DNA of 64,000 bases from Brachypterus glaber (GCA_958510825.1 OY294051.1:29313265-29377264); one strand, 5' to 3'. Positions 51,686 through 63,620 are shown, numbered from the stretch's first letter. Numbers and translations: made by a program. Notes: a model not told the origin generated them from the letters alone.

Positions 51686-54600
51686 TTACAATTCTTCTTT
51701 GACACTTTTTAGACTACTAAAGTAAGTTCTTTCCAAGTGTTCTCTTTCCACAGCTTTCGTCATAGCTTTTAAAAAATCGCTAATATTTGGTAAAGTTCCG
51801 TTAATAAACAATGAGTGGGCTATGAACGGTATCTTTCTCAAACACCTTCCGCTTAGACCAACACTTTGTTCACAAATTTTAAACAAAAACTTACTTGATT
51901 CCTTGATATCATCACTCGACGATTTACTTCGGATCATGTCATCTATGGTGTCTATTGGATGTGTGGCGATGACTTGAGTCTAAAATTTAAAAATAAAATA
52001 AATAATAACAAGCCGTGAAGATATGTAATGCATATACGCATTCCATTATATATTATTCACAGTAAATGGTATACTGCACTTCCCAAATACTTAAAAAATA
52101 TATTAAAAAAAAATAACGACAAAAATTACATTTTTTTTAAGAGCCTTTTTGAAAAACCAAAAATTATTGAAAAAAAATTATTGAATTTTTTTTTCGAAAA
52201 TTTTTTTTTTACAATTTTTCAATTTTTTTTAATTACATTTTTGCGACAAACTAAAAAAATCAAAAAAACTAAAAAAAAAAATCATAATTTTTCAATTTTT
52301 CCTGAAAATTTCAATACGATTATTCGTTCTTGAGTTATCGTGTCTACAAAAATCGTGATATCAGACAGTTATTTTCATGTACTTATATAAAAGTCCAAAC
52401 CGAAATTTTAATGATGTGACTGTACATCAAAAACTAAAAAAAAAACTTCATATACCTACAGGTACTTTCAAAAATCAATCCTAAGGGAGCTATATAGCTC
52501 CCTATGGTCTTCTAAAAATGCACCATTTTTAAAAGACCATAGTACTATTCTGCCCTGCTAAGACAAGTTGTCCTATCTGCAAATTAGATGTTTTGAGATA
52601 TGGCCAGTATTATTGTTTTTTGTACAGTTAGTCCTACTAAAAGCTAAAATATCTGCTAAGACAAGTTGTCCTAACTGCAAATTGGATTTTTTGCTTACCT
52701 TTGTAAATTTGCTCAGGACAACAAATAGCATTTAACCGCACAAAAACACTTTATATTTACTGAAAATAAACAATAATTATACTTATCTTCTGATGGATGT
52801 AAATATTTAATTTTTAGGTTATAATATTTGGCGCGAATCTTTACTGTCAGAAAAATAAGTTGTCATACTAGATGAATTTGTCCTATCTGAAGTAGTTAGG
52901 ACAAAATGATTTAAAAAGTCCAATTAAATTACTAAGATCTGTACAGTTAGGACTTATTCATCTAGAAAGCACTAGTTAGGACAATTTTACTTAGAAAACG
53001 TTGAAAACTTTCCACATAGGACAAACATCTTAGGCTAATTTTCAGGATTGGGTTTTTTGATAGGACATTTCTTTTTAGTAGGCACATGGGGCTAGTGTAA
53101 AGCAATACAATGGTGTGCTTATCTCAAAAAGTTAATTTTTGCAGATAGGACAACTTGTCTTAGTAGGGCAGTATATTAGTTTTAAAATCGATTTTTCGAC
53201 CTAGATGTATGGACACTTTTGTCTTAGTTATTGATATAGAATAACCCTGCATTATTGAAACTTTGGTTTTTAACGTATTAGTATTTAATTTTTCGTCCTC
53301 GAACCGTGAAATTTCACCTTCAAATGAATTTTTCTCGAAAACGGATATCAATCCTACGTATTACAACAAAAGTGCTTTTTTATGTATTTTGACCTGAGGA
53401 ATCATATTCCAAAAATAAAATTACAAAAAAAGTTGCACAGAAAATTTTTGGGATAAAAAACTGGTAAGACCCATTTCGCACACCCATGAAAATAACATAC
53501 GAAGATGGGCCTTATTAAGATTAGTTCACGTGCAAAACCTCGTTGCCATATCTCAAAGGGATCCTGAGTTATTAAAAAAAAAATTGAATTTTTTAGCCAC
53601 TTTCAAATGGGCTTAGCTTCCTTACGACGCATTTTTAGACATATGTTTATAGGAACTTTTTGTCATATTTTCTAATGCAGAATCACCCCCCGAGTGTTTT
53701 GCTCATCATTTCCGGACACATTCAAAAAATACAACGCAGAACTCAAATTAAAAGTATGGGAAACTGTTTTAAAGAAAATTTCACGTTGTGGTCAAAGGTG
53801 TTAATTTTTACCTTCATTAGTTCAATGATACATGAATAGTATATCTTGTAAATCGCCGATACGCTAGGAAGTCCCAAGAACTGTTTAATATCAGCCCTGT
53901 CAATGAACGCTAGATCTATGGCTTCAGTCATGTTGGAAGTGGCGAAAATTAAAACGTTAGAATGTCGCTTGATTTGGTCGATTTGTGTTAAAACTGCGTT
54001 TACGACTCGGATAGAATCTGATGGTTCCGTTCCTGAAAATAAAAAACATTTACAGTCTGAAGTGTTATGACCCAGATAGCAAAGCGAACCAAGTTTTAAT
54101 GCTGTAGCCAGGGTTAACGCAAAGGAGGGGGGGCACCCCCCAATCACGCTCAAGTTGGGAAAATTTACAGTCCAGTTGGTAAAATTGAGTGGCAGAGTTC
54201 AGAAATTGGCAGTAAGGTTGGTAAAATTAAGGGGTAGAGTTGGGAAATTGGTAGAGGCGAAGAGATTTTGCTTTTCCATTTTGAAGATTTTCAAAATTTT
54301 GAAAATGCCTTGCATTCTTGCAAAAATTTATAAGTTTCCTAAATTGTGTCATAATTTTTAAGTCTGACAAGTTGCAAAATCTTTTAAAGTAATATACCGA
54401 AAATATTAAAAATATTTTTTAACATTTATAATTCAAGAATAATTCTCAGAATTATTTCTCACAAAATTACATTAGCACTTTTGAAATTGACACGGATACA
54501 CTCTGTACGAAACTGAATAATATCTGAATTTTTGCATCTCTTTATTGGATTTTTAAAACACATCAATATTAAATTTATTTGACAATGCTCGAGGCATTTT

Positions 54601-57600
54601 TCTAAAGAAATCGACTATATTTAATTAGCCCGACAAAGAGTTCAAATCTTAATAAATTCACAAGATAATTACTATTCATGACATCTGAAATGATCATTTT
54701 AACAATAAATAATAATTGTTTAAAAGATTAAGTCTATGATTCAGCTCCCTACTAAAATAGCATAAGAATTTAGGTAAACCGAAATTTTTCTAAGTAAATC
54801 TATTATATTATATTATATCGTCGGCTTACAAGTAAAAGGCACTAAGTCACATTTTTGCAAAAATGGGATTTTAATAGCACTGTAGTTCATTTTTGATGAT
54901 CTATGTATAGGTAAACCGAACTAACTTCTCGGTGGACTGCCAAGGGAGTTACCCCCTATACAAAACGCACCAATTTGATTTTGATTAAAATTTTATCTGG
55001 CAATAGGCACTAAGTCACTTAATGCACTTAGTGCGTTTTACTTGTAGATTATTTCAAATGTTTTTGCACTAAGTGACTTTCTAAAAAGAGTTAATTTATA
55101 AAAATATGATTGTTTGAATCATTTATATGATACAATAACTCGTTATTTATTGTACTGACAAACGCATTCAAATTTTAACTGATAGATTATTTTAATTTTG
55201 CTCTTAAATCCTTGGTTACTACATAAATAACAAGAATATAAGAAAAAAACTAAAGTTCGTGGCAAGTTCGGAAAACAGCCCTTACAATTGCACCGTGAAG
55301 TGTTTTATCATTAATAATGATTCATTATAATTATTGACTTTAGGAGATGCTTCTTTGCCGGCACAGCCGCTGGCCTCTGAAAACTGTCTTAGTTCTGGCA
55401 TAGTAAGCAGTTTCATATAATTAATACTAATTAATTTTATTAATTATGGAAACGTTCTTTAAACAATCAAAATTGGACTCTTTTAAAAATCTAGTTTTTG
55501 AAAATGTATGTAAACATCTTGTTTTCTACTTTATAGTTATACATTACGTTTAATTAATAGAAGGGTTTTAATTTTAAATAGTTGTTTTTTATATCATTTT
55601 ATTGACTTAGTGCTCTTTACTTGTCAGCCGACGTCGTGGGCCTACAAGTAAAAGGCACTAAGTCCATGTCTTTTTTCAAATTTAGTTGAATTAAACTACT
55701 TCAGTTTTTCTTTATTTAACTGCAAATGGGACATCATTATGTCCAAACATGTCATTGCAATTTGCGGTAGTTTTTTTCCAAAAACATTATTACAAAAATT
55801 AAAAAACAACAATGAAAGTTAAATTTGTCAATATCTCAAAACCATGTTTTTGGACTTAGTGCTCTTTACTTGTAAGCCGACGATATTATATTATATTATT
55901 TTAAAAAATTAACACCATATGCATTTTAAGCATCTGAAAAATCGTTTTATTTTATTTTTAGATAAATTATATGCACACAGATTTTTTTTTCAGGAAAAAA
56001 TAAGGGGGCCCACAGTCGCGACGACTGAATTTCATTAAAAGGTTTAAAATATCATCATACTAAGAGATGTCGTCCGGTGGACCAAAACAGTTTTGATTTT
56101 AAGATAAATAATATGTCCGCGGAATTTTTTTTAGCATAAAATAAGGGACCCACAGTCTTGACGACTGAATGTCATCTAAGGGTTAATAATAGGGGGAGTT
56201 TGGGACCATTCATATAGTTTTTACAGATTTCCTTCAAATATTTTTTTTCCATCAATCAAACTAACATGAATTTAGCTGTAGAAAAAATATATTAAAGAAA
56301 ATTTAAATTAAAATGCAAACGAAAAAATGTGTTTTTAAAACCTTATGCAAATTGTATGAATGTGTAGTAAAAAAAAATGTGTTGCTAATACGTTTATTAT
56401 TATCCGAGTAAGGGGCCCCACAGTCCTGACGACTGAATTTTATTAGAGTTGATATTTTTGCGGGGGTGGTTAGGATATGCCAGAAATAATTTAAAGTGTT
56501 AATTTATTATTTGTTATAGTTTTATTATTTTTTAAATTATTTTATGCTTTTTAAAAAGATTCACATTTTCGTTTATTTGGATCTTCAACAGATCAAACGA
56601 CCAAACATCAAAACCATTTTTTAGTTGGAAAAAAGTTTTATTAAAAAATTGAGCTTTTAACGTTTATTTTCTACTAGGGTTACTGTTATAATAATTATTA
56701 CTTACCTGAAACGCATTGATTTCTAGCATGTGCCAAAGATTCCACTTCATCAATTAGGACACACACTAAAATGTCCGAATTTTCCACTATTTCCTTAATT
56801 TTTGTAAACATTTTGGTTACAAGCTTTCCACTCTAAAATAAAATAAAAAAGTGTTAATAGTTATTTTACATAACTATTAAGTAAAAAAATTTTACATAGA
56901 ACTTTTATTTAATGAAAAAAAGACCTAAAATATACTTGTGAAGCTTTTATAATATTTAAAAGTATAGACAATATTCCAAGGGGGGTCCGGCCCCTCTGGT
57001 ATGGGCCAGGGGGGCCATTTAAAATTGTTTGATTTTTTTTAAAGAAATTTGCAACTCCATTTTAAATTCTCACAAAAATTCTAAAAAAATTAAAAAATAT
57101 ATGTTCAAATAGAGAAGTTTATGAGCTTTAAAAGTATGTATCACACGACCCCCTTTCCTTAAAAACAATCGTCCCTGTCTTCATTTTAAAAGTTACAAAT
57201 ATAAAAATTTATTTTAAAAAATAACTTAAGTTGTCTTATTCAAGTGTTCAAAATTTTAAGTCGAATTTAAGTGAATTTTGGAAAATCACACGAATGTGTT
57301 TTTAGTCCCTGTTATTCGAAATTAAAAAATATACTGGGATTTAGGGATTGCATTCCTTACCTCTACCCCAGAGACATCATTTCGATACCCCCACGCAACA
57401 AAGCCATAACTCATATATTCTCATTTTTCATGACAGCTAAATTTCTAAAATATATCTTTTTTTATTTAAGGGTGGGAAAATGTAAAAGGAAGATGATACA
57501 TCATTTGGAAGCTTATAAAATTCTCTATTTAACTGTATAAGTATTTATTGTTTAACCCCTTAACGCACTCACCCAAGTTAACTCGTTCATAGTAGGTTGG

Positions 57601-59811
57601 CTCTTTTCCGCTCACCTGAGTTAACTCGGGCGGATCTAGAATATAGAAAAGAAAGTTTTTTTTTTAATTATCCTAACATTATTTGTTATTAGTAGACTAA
57701 AAACTAAGAACAAAAAAATACGAAAAAAAGTGGTGCGTCAAGGGGTTAAAATTTCTTATTTTAGTGTTTTTAGGTAAACTTTTGGTTAAAATGGCCTGTG
57801 GAGAAATCTGAGTAGTACCACCATATGTGCCTTTTTTCAAGGCGTTTACCTATGAGTATAACTCAGAATGGGTCTAACTTGAGTTACATCCTTGTTGCAT
57901 GGGAGTGTCGATTTTCTTACCTCAGAAAACCATTTTGAAAACAAACTATGGCTGTTGATCTCAATAAATAATCCAGATGAATATCTATCTTGCATCCTTA
58001 TGGATAATTTTTGAGCTACAGCTTTGCATAATGAAGTCTTCCCAGTGCCAGGAGGCCCATGTAACAAAATAACCCTGTTACAGCTGACTATGTTACAATC
58101 CACACCTTTGTCGGAAAATTCCATGATTGTTTGGGCATACTTTAATAACTAAAACAAAAGAAATCTGCTGCCAACAAAAAAAAAACTTTTCCTTAAAATT
58201 ATTTTTTATGTATTTGTTTTAACAAAAAAAAAATAAATTATTTCCCCAAATTTTTTGTTTTTCGAAAAACAAAACTTTTTTAATTTTTTTTACTACAGGG
58301 CCCTAGGATAATTCTACATTAAAAACTGTGAAAAAAGCCCCTATACATCTAGGTTCGAAAATCGGTTTCAGGGGTACTACAGGGACTTAAAGAATAACAC
58401 TTTTTAAGTGACTGTGGCTCCCTTAAAAGCGATTTGTGAATATTTGTATATGGAAACTTTTTTTAGTTTTTAATGTAGAATCACTTTGCAGTATTGATTT
58501 TTTTATTGTGGCATTTTTTAGTTCGTTTTCGATACTGAGAACGTGAAATTGCCTCTTAAATTGCAATTTTCTCGCAAACGGTTGGCCCTACGGTGTTCCA
58601 TAAAGAGTACCTTTTTATGTATTTTTAACTAAAGAATAAAATTTTATTGAGAAAATGTTAAAAAGTCTAGGGATAAAAGTATGGGGGCCAAAAAGTGACA
58701 TAGCCCTCCCATTTTGCGTCCCTGGTTAAAATACAAAATAAAAATTATATAAAAGGATAGCCTTTATCAATGTTAAGGCATCTGCAAAAAATCGATACTG
58801 TAGTTCATAGGGTTTCAGAGATATTAAATAAAAACTACTTTTCAGATGTACCCTTAGGAGGGTCATAGCTCCCTTAGATCTCATTTCCTGGCCAATCTTT
58901 ATAGGAAATTTTTTCATATTTTTGCTAGAATCACGCCTTAAAATTTTGTACCCTATATTTTTGTTTTATACTTACATTTTCTTTTATATTATTGTCATAA
59001 TACAAATTTTCCCAAGCATTAAATAAGTCTGCAGAAGGTAACGTTAAGTGTGTGGCTATATTTATTTCACCATTTTCATCATCCTCTTCACTATGGCATT
59101 GAGGTCCATGTGTATTAAGAGTATAAAAAAACCATTTAATTTTTGAATTCTCAAAATTAATAAAATTGTTATCCTAAAATTGAAAAACACACTCAGGGAC
59201 AGCACCATAGGAGGTGGGATACCCTCAATGTTGGGCCTGTTGGTAAGATTGAACCTTTGAGTTGGGAAAATGTTGAGCCTGTTGGGAAACTTGATCTTCC
59301 CTGAACGAGAATATTTTGGAGTGTTACACCCATGTTAATGGTATAGGAAAACTTGAGTTTTGGAGAGATAACATTTCTTCTATGGTTTATTTAAATTAAC
59401 TCCAATATGAGTATGGATCAAGAATTTCTTAATTAGAATTATATTTGTCTTCCTTCTTGCAAATTATATTTGTCTACCTTCTTGCATGAAAAATTAAACA
59501 TAACCTTGTTCAACAACCCAATTTTCTGTAAGCATTATTTTAAAATTATATTACTTACAAAATCCGGTATATCATCTATAATAATAGAATATACTTGTTC
59601 ATATAAAATAGGATGTTCGTCCTTATTAAAATCTTTAATAACAGAATTTGGCTGTGGCTTACACTTTTCCAAATACGTAAGTAAAACAGGTTTTAAACTG
59701 TTTTTGGAATTATGGTCAATACTAAAACATAATAATAATAATTAGTGTTTTATATTACGTATATTTATTCACATACCTTTTTAAAATCACTTCTATATTT
59801 ATTAAAAACAT
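51686..59811 (-). CDS. TRIP13: Pachytene checkpoint protein 2 homolog (AAA+ ATPase), complete
   Basis: It remodels HORMA-domain proteins (HORMADs, MAD2) in meiotic checkpoint control and spindle-checkpoint silencing. Exons (minus): 59811-59777, 59721-59559, 59173-58976, 58148-57921, 56832-56706, 54032-53812, 51979-51686. Phases match at every junction, giving 421 residues (human 432). The N-terminal domain ends [16 protein letters not shown]. Walker A is [20 protein letters not shown], then [20 protein letters not shown]. Walker B is [16 protein letters not shown]. Sensor 1 and neighbours are [29 protein letters not shown] and [13 protein letters not shown]. The sensor 2 region is [19 protein letters not shown]. 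All catalytic motifs are intact. Confidence 0.95.
52380..53690. mobile_element. Fold-back element in the last TRIP13 intron, interrupted
   Basis: CAATCCTAAGGGAGCTATATAG and CACCATTTTTAAAAGACCAT on the left and CGAAAACGGATATCAATCCT, TTTTTATGTATTTTGACCTG, CTTCCTTACGACGCATTTTT on the right are family hallmarks. The CTGCCC element (52550-53171) sits in its centre. Confidence 0.75.
52550..53171. mobile_element. CTGCCCTGCTAAG element nested in a fold-back element
   Basis: The ends CTGCCCTGCTAAGACAAGTT and AACTTGTCTTAGTAGGGCAG share about 34 bp through TTGTCCTATCTGCAAA. Motifs of the TIR (GTTAGGACA, TGTCCTAACTGCAAATTGGA) recur many times inside in both directions, like binding-site arrays. The small hairpin at 23242-23318 has related ends. 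Confidence 0.8.
54095..54390. repeat. Repeat fragment with GTTGGGAAAATT-type array
   Basis: CAGGGTTAACGCAAAGGAGGGGGGGCACCCCCC leads into four diverged copies of AAGTTGGTAAAATTNAGNGGNAGAGTT. A similar block is at 59195-59290. The C/G-rich start suggests a hAT-like repeat, but its right end was not found. Confidence 0.5.
54818..55883. mobile_element. TCGTCGGCTTAC element, copy 2 (inverted), in TRIP13 intron
   Basis: The ends TCGTCGGCTTACAAGTAAAA and CTTTACTTGTAAGCCGACGA are flanked by TA. The content is the reverse of 26284-27340, including ATGCCAGAACTAAGACAGTT on the minus strand. The central half contains an extra segment (about 55110-55350) absent from copy 1. Confidence 0.82.
55985..56450. 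repeat. Three spaced copies of GGGCCCCACAGTCCTGACGACTGAAT
   Basis: The motif AAG-GGGCCCACAGTCGCGACGACTG occurs at about 55999, again near 56143 (ACCCACAGTCTTGACGACTG) and near 56407 (GGGGCCCCACAGTCCTGACG). CAGTCGCGACGACTG is itself nearly palindromic. The spacers are unrelated A/T sequence. Confidence 0.65.
57552..57749. mobile_element. TTAA-flanked MITE (CCCCTTAACGCAC ends)
   Basis: TTAACCCCTTAACGCACTCA and AGTGGTGCGTCAAGGGGTTAA pair at the ends, each with TTAA. The interior has CACCTGAGTTAACTCGGGCG, a small palindrome. It is about 198 bp and lies in a TRIP13 intron. Confidence 0.8.
58300..58965. mobile_element. Fold-back element in TRIP13 intron
   Basis: CAGGGCCCTAGGATAATTCT on the left pairs loosely with the ACGCCTTAAAATTTTGTACCCTAT right end. 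GTGGCTCCCTTAAAAGCGA, TCGCAAACGGTTGGCCCTAC and ACCTTTTTATGTATTTTTAA are family blocks. Its left and right halves are more diverged than in other copies. Confidence 0.7.
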
Positions 59812-60229
59812 TTTTGTTTATAAACTGGCAGTTACAAATTCAAATTTGACTGAAAAACAGAAATGCAACGTTGCCGAATTTAAGTGTGGACATAAATTTT
59901 TTTATTTTAAAATTTTTATACAATCCAAAACAATTTGTAAACAATAACACGCAAGTAACTATTAAATTATTGATTTCATAAATAGTAAACATTAAAAGCT
60001 TTAATTTTTTAGTTTCTTATGCGAACACAAAAATGTGCATGCGAGCTACAACACTGCTTTTTTAGGTATTACAGGTAACGGTATTACCGACCTTCATAAA
60101 TGTAAATATTTTGTGTCAAACAGAAGTTTTTGTGAAAGTATTCATTTAATTGAAGAATAACTTAATAATAGTTAAACGTTTTATAAAATTGCATGCAAAA
60201 TATAGTATTATTTTAATTAAATTGTAAAA
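59812..60229. promoter_or_regulatory. Shared upstream region of TRIP13 (-) and the 60230 gene (+)
   Basis: The two start codons face apart with 418 bp between them, so a bidirectional promoter is likely. Nothing that I can name as a defined element (TATA box, initiator) stands out. The stretch is free of the repeat families found elsewhere in the window. Confidence 0.5.
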
Positions 60230-62390
60230 ATGGTTCGTAAAAAAGCCCAACCAAAAAACTTGGATCAAGTGGATAAATTATGGCTCAGTAACGATATAAA
60301 TGGATATATACCAGTAATAAAAAAGAAGACAAGCAAGAGAAAAAAGCCAAGTCGTGTTATAACTTATAAAATTATTAATCCTTCAGAAGAGGTTGGGAAA
60401 TTTTACATGGGCGACTTAATATTAGGAACTACAAATACTCTCTTTCCCGAAGAGTACAGCACTTGTAGTGTATTATTTAATGAGGAACTGGAAACTATGA
60501 ACTTGAATTTTGATAATACAATTGTTGTCGTTATGTTATCTATGGATATGGATATAATAAAAGGTATTGTTAAATGTGGTGCAGGTTGAGTGTCAGGCTT
60601 CTATGTAACTAGGGGGGGGGAGCATCCCCCCCCATCTTGTAAAGTTGTATATTTCATTGATCCAAAACAAAAGTTGTGTGTTTTATGGATTCAAAATACA
60701 AAAGTCTCATATTTCACAAAAAAAAAGTTGCATATTGCAGGGATTTAGATGACAAAAGTCGTATATTGCAGGGATTCAAAATACAAAAGTTTAAAACTTG
60801 TAAATATCTGAAACTATCTTTTTGCATCTATTTTGATGTATTTGATATTTTTAGCTTTTAAAATGTAGGCAGGGGGGACATGTAGGGACACTAGATCTAA
60901 GTCTTGAGTCTTGCTAACTTAAGACCTAGATTTAGTGTCTCTAGGGACATGGGAGGATTTTTTTAATGGAAAGGGAAGCATTTGATACATCTATTTAAAG
61001 CTTACAAAATTCTATATTTGACCATATATTTTTTGATTTTTTTAGACATTTTTTGGGTTTTAAAATAGAATTCAAAATGAGATCTTTCATAAAAATTAGA
61101 TCTTTTATCAAAATTTCTTTTAAAAAAATAAATAATTTTTCAAAAAAATATTAATTTTATGATGCAAAAACGTAAATTATACTTTTAAACTATTTTTAAA
61201 TAATATACCAAAAGAAATTACAAAAAAATCTTAAAAAAAATAAAAAATATATTTTCAAACAAAACATTTTATTTACTTTTATGTATCACACAAATTCCTT
61301 TTCTATTAAAAAAAATCCTCCCTATGCATAGCTATGCCTTCCTGCCCAAATTTTAAAAGCTGGGTTAGTTTCAGTCCATGGACACCCCCTAAAATTAGTT
61401 TTTCAATCCGATCAAAGCAATTTTTTTATAGCTTATATTTCTCAACAATGGCTACCAAATGATACACAAAATTATTTCTTTGCACTTCCAGTTTCGTCAG
61501 AGACTAAGTTAAATTATTTTTTTTTAATGACACCCCCTGTATGTTTAAATCCAAATAAATTTACATTAAAAAAAATAATTTAAAAACTTTTAATTTTTTT
61601 TAATACTTTTTTTTATTTTTTTTTTACAAGACTTATATTTTCATAATATAATCTAATATATTTGCTTAATGTGAGAAAAATACAAATTTTATGTAAAAAC
61701 CAAAAGGTAATTTTTTTGTACCTAGTTTAATTTTTTTTATGTTTTTTTCTTCAGAAATTATTTTTTTCAAATGGCAACCCCCTTAACTTTTTGGTGCGCT
61801 ATTGTAAGGGCCATTATGTAGCCCTTCTTAAGAACTATAAGTTACAAAATTTTTGCTTTGGTCGAATTGAAAACAGTTCCATTTTAGCGGCGTCCAATGG
61901 ACTTTTTGGTGAGTTTGGACATTGTCCATGAACTAAAATTCACCCAGTATGCCAAAATAAAGCTTGAATTGTTTTAATTTTAAAGCTGATATCTCAGTTC
62001 ATTGAAAAGTTAGCAGGGGTTGACTTTTGGACTGCACTGTATATTGGGGGTACCTTTTAAAGAAATCAGGCCTAAGGCTCTAATAAATACATTCCTAAAA
62101 TAGGTGATTTTAAACCCTCATCCACCACATATTTATTTGGCTCAAGAAAGTTTTATTTATATCACTCAGCCTGTTAAAAATTATCTCCCTATCTGAAAAT
62201 GATGTGTTGGAAGCCAGTTAAAAAAGAATCCGTGTGATATTCTTTAAATATTTTATTTTTAATTAAATATTTTAATTATATTTTAGATATACTTGGATGC
62301 AAAATGTTCCCAGCTGTTTTAGAATGTAATGATGAAACGATAAGTATAAAGGTGTACATGCAACTCCCATTAGAAAAATTTTATTTTAAA
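60230..62390 (+). CDS. Unrecognised protein with basic N-terminus, 3' part out of view
   Basis: Exon 1 is 60230-60563 and exon 2 begins 62287. The junction is AAAAG|GTATTG to ATTATATTTTAG, phase 1, giving ...MDMDIIK-D-ILGCKMFPAVLECN. Exon 1 encodes 111 residues. It starts MVRKKAQPKNLDQVDKLWLS, has a lysine/arginine block (KKKTSKRKKPSR, a likely nuclear localisation signal), then VITYKIINPSEEVGKFYMGD and an acidic segment. Exon 2 reads DETISIKVYMQLPLEKFYFK. A donor AAA|GTATGG at 62391 with a TTTCAG 49 bp later is possible; otherwise the frame stays open to 62495. I do not recognise the family. It is head to head with TRIP13. Confidence 0.68.
60589..60870. repeat. Array of AAAAGTTGCATATTTCA-type repeats with G/C-rich start
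   Basis: AGGGGGGGGGAGCATCCCCCCCC is followed by five diverged copies of AAAAGTYGTATATTGCAGGG-ATTCAAAATAC. The unit is that of the hAT-like element at 9182-9858, so this is probably a diverged member with lost ends. Confidence 0.65.
60883..60945. repeat. Palindrome GACACTAGATCTAAG
   Basis: GGGACACTAGATCTAAGTCTT and AAGACCTAGATTTAGTGTCTC form the arms. It is related to the 8439-8578 repeat. Confidence 0.75.
60990..62286. other. Intron of the 60230 gene, dispersed repeats only
   Basis: TCAGTCCATGGACACCCC near 61371 and TTGTCCATGAACTAAAATTC near 61919 suggest a decayed inverted-repeat element. The 61010-61280 stretch resembles 45160-45360 and 57050-57150. No exon was found. Confidence 0.45.
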
Positions 62391-62589
62391 GTATGGAATT
62401 GTTTGAAGTTTTTATTTTTAACATTTTACAATATTTCAGACGAAAAAGGTATTACATTTTCAGATTTATTTTTTTTTTGTTATTTTTTTGCTTAGTATTT
62501 TTTTAAAAACAATTTGCATTCTTTTTGGCCAAACCTTTAACTTTCCCCAAGGAAAGTATTGTGTTAGTAAAAAAATTCGAATTTTTTTT

Positions 62590-63240
62590 ATTGTTCTTTA
62601 TTACGTTTCTGGACGTTTTATATCCAAAACATATGATTTCCGTCAAAAAAAAACTGTCTGTCGGTCTGTGTGTCCGGGAAATTTGCGACCACGATAACTT
62701 AAGAACGCTTCGGGCTAAAGACTTCAAATTTGGACCACAGGTTGATTATCCAAAGTTCTAGGATTGTTTTTGGTAAAAATCGGATTGGGGTAAAATGGGG
62801 TAAAAACAATTTTTTTCAAAAACATTTTTTTTTTCAATTTATTTTTCGTTTGGAAAAAAGAAACTTTTTTTGAAAAAAAAAATATTTTTTTTTAATTTAA
62901 TTTTTTTTTTTTTTTCGTTTTTGATTTTAATGAACCTAGGCCTGTAGGGGAAAGTATTATTTTGTTGGCAGCAGTATTTTTTTACTTTCCTCTAGGAAAT
63001 TCCTAGGACTGTTAGGATCTTGTTAGTAAAAAAAAATGTATTGCTCTTTTTACATTTCTCGACATTTTATATTCAAAAAAAAAATCCCGAAAAATAATTT
63101 GTCGGTCTGTCCGAGAAATTTATAACCAAGATAACTCGAGACTTTAATTTTTTTTTATTTTTCTTTGCAAAAATTAAAAAAAAAAACGCTTGTTTTTTAT
63201 CTATGAACTATGATAGGGAAATTCCGGGAATTTTTCTTTT
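62590..63240. repeat. Two diverged copies of a GTCGGTCTGT dispersed repeat
   Basis: GTCGGTCTGTGTGTCCGGGAAATTTGCGACCACGATAACTTAAGAACG at 62656 and GTCGGTCTGTCCGAGAAATTTATAACCAAGATAACTCGAG at 63100 are about 440 bp apart. They are related to 8640-8710, 1090-1160 and 41690-41740. Confidence 0.6.
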
Positions 63241-63436
63241 GTTGTGAGTAGTATTTTATTTAAGGTTTAAAGCATTTATAAAACATCATCATGATGTCAC
63301 TAGAGATTTGTCCTCAGTCTTATTAGTTGCTTAAAAACGTTTTTAAAACGCTAAAATAAAATCATAAGGCGCTATTGTGAAAACATTTTTTTCTTTTTTA
63401 ATAATAAAATCGTATTTATAAAACATATTTTTTATA

Positions 63437-63612
63437 TGGGAGGATTGGTGTAGTGGACTACTACCCAAACAGCGTGAGTTCGATTCTCACCGCGGCGCCA
63501 ATTTGCCTTTTTCAGTTAATTAATAATTGAAATTTGGCGAAGGCGTAAGTGAAGCGGACACTCCCTATAAATTGGTTCGAAAGTCAATTAAAGCCGGTGG
63601 TTCCCTCTACTA
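63437..63612 (+). mobile_element. tRNA-derived SINE copy
   Basis: The head GGGAGGATTGGTGTAGTGGA (A box) and GTGAGTTCGATTCTCACCGC (B box and T stem) has a good T arm but no pairing acceptor stem. The body AATTTGGCGAAGGCGTAAGT GAAGCGGACACTCCC follows. The TTGGCGAAGGCG block also occurs at 1806 and 39480 as isolated fragments. Confidence 0.7.
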
Positions 63613-63620
63613 CTAGCCCA

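Noticed and set aside
53743..53811. Extension of the TRIP13 frame past ELMK ([12 protein letters not shown]...)
   Set aside because: A GTAAAA donor at 53811 and continuation of family similarity in the 51979 exon show that this is intron.
62503..62761. Three overlapping frames on both strands
   Set aside because: They are in a dispersed GTCGGTCTGT repeat, and copies elsewhere have stops in all of these frames.
63437..63499. A functional tRNA gene
   Set aside because: The A and B boxes and T arm are good, but the 5' seven bases do not pair with the bases before CCA. The body matches a SINE.
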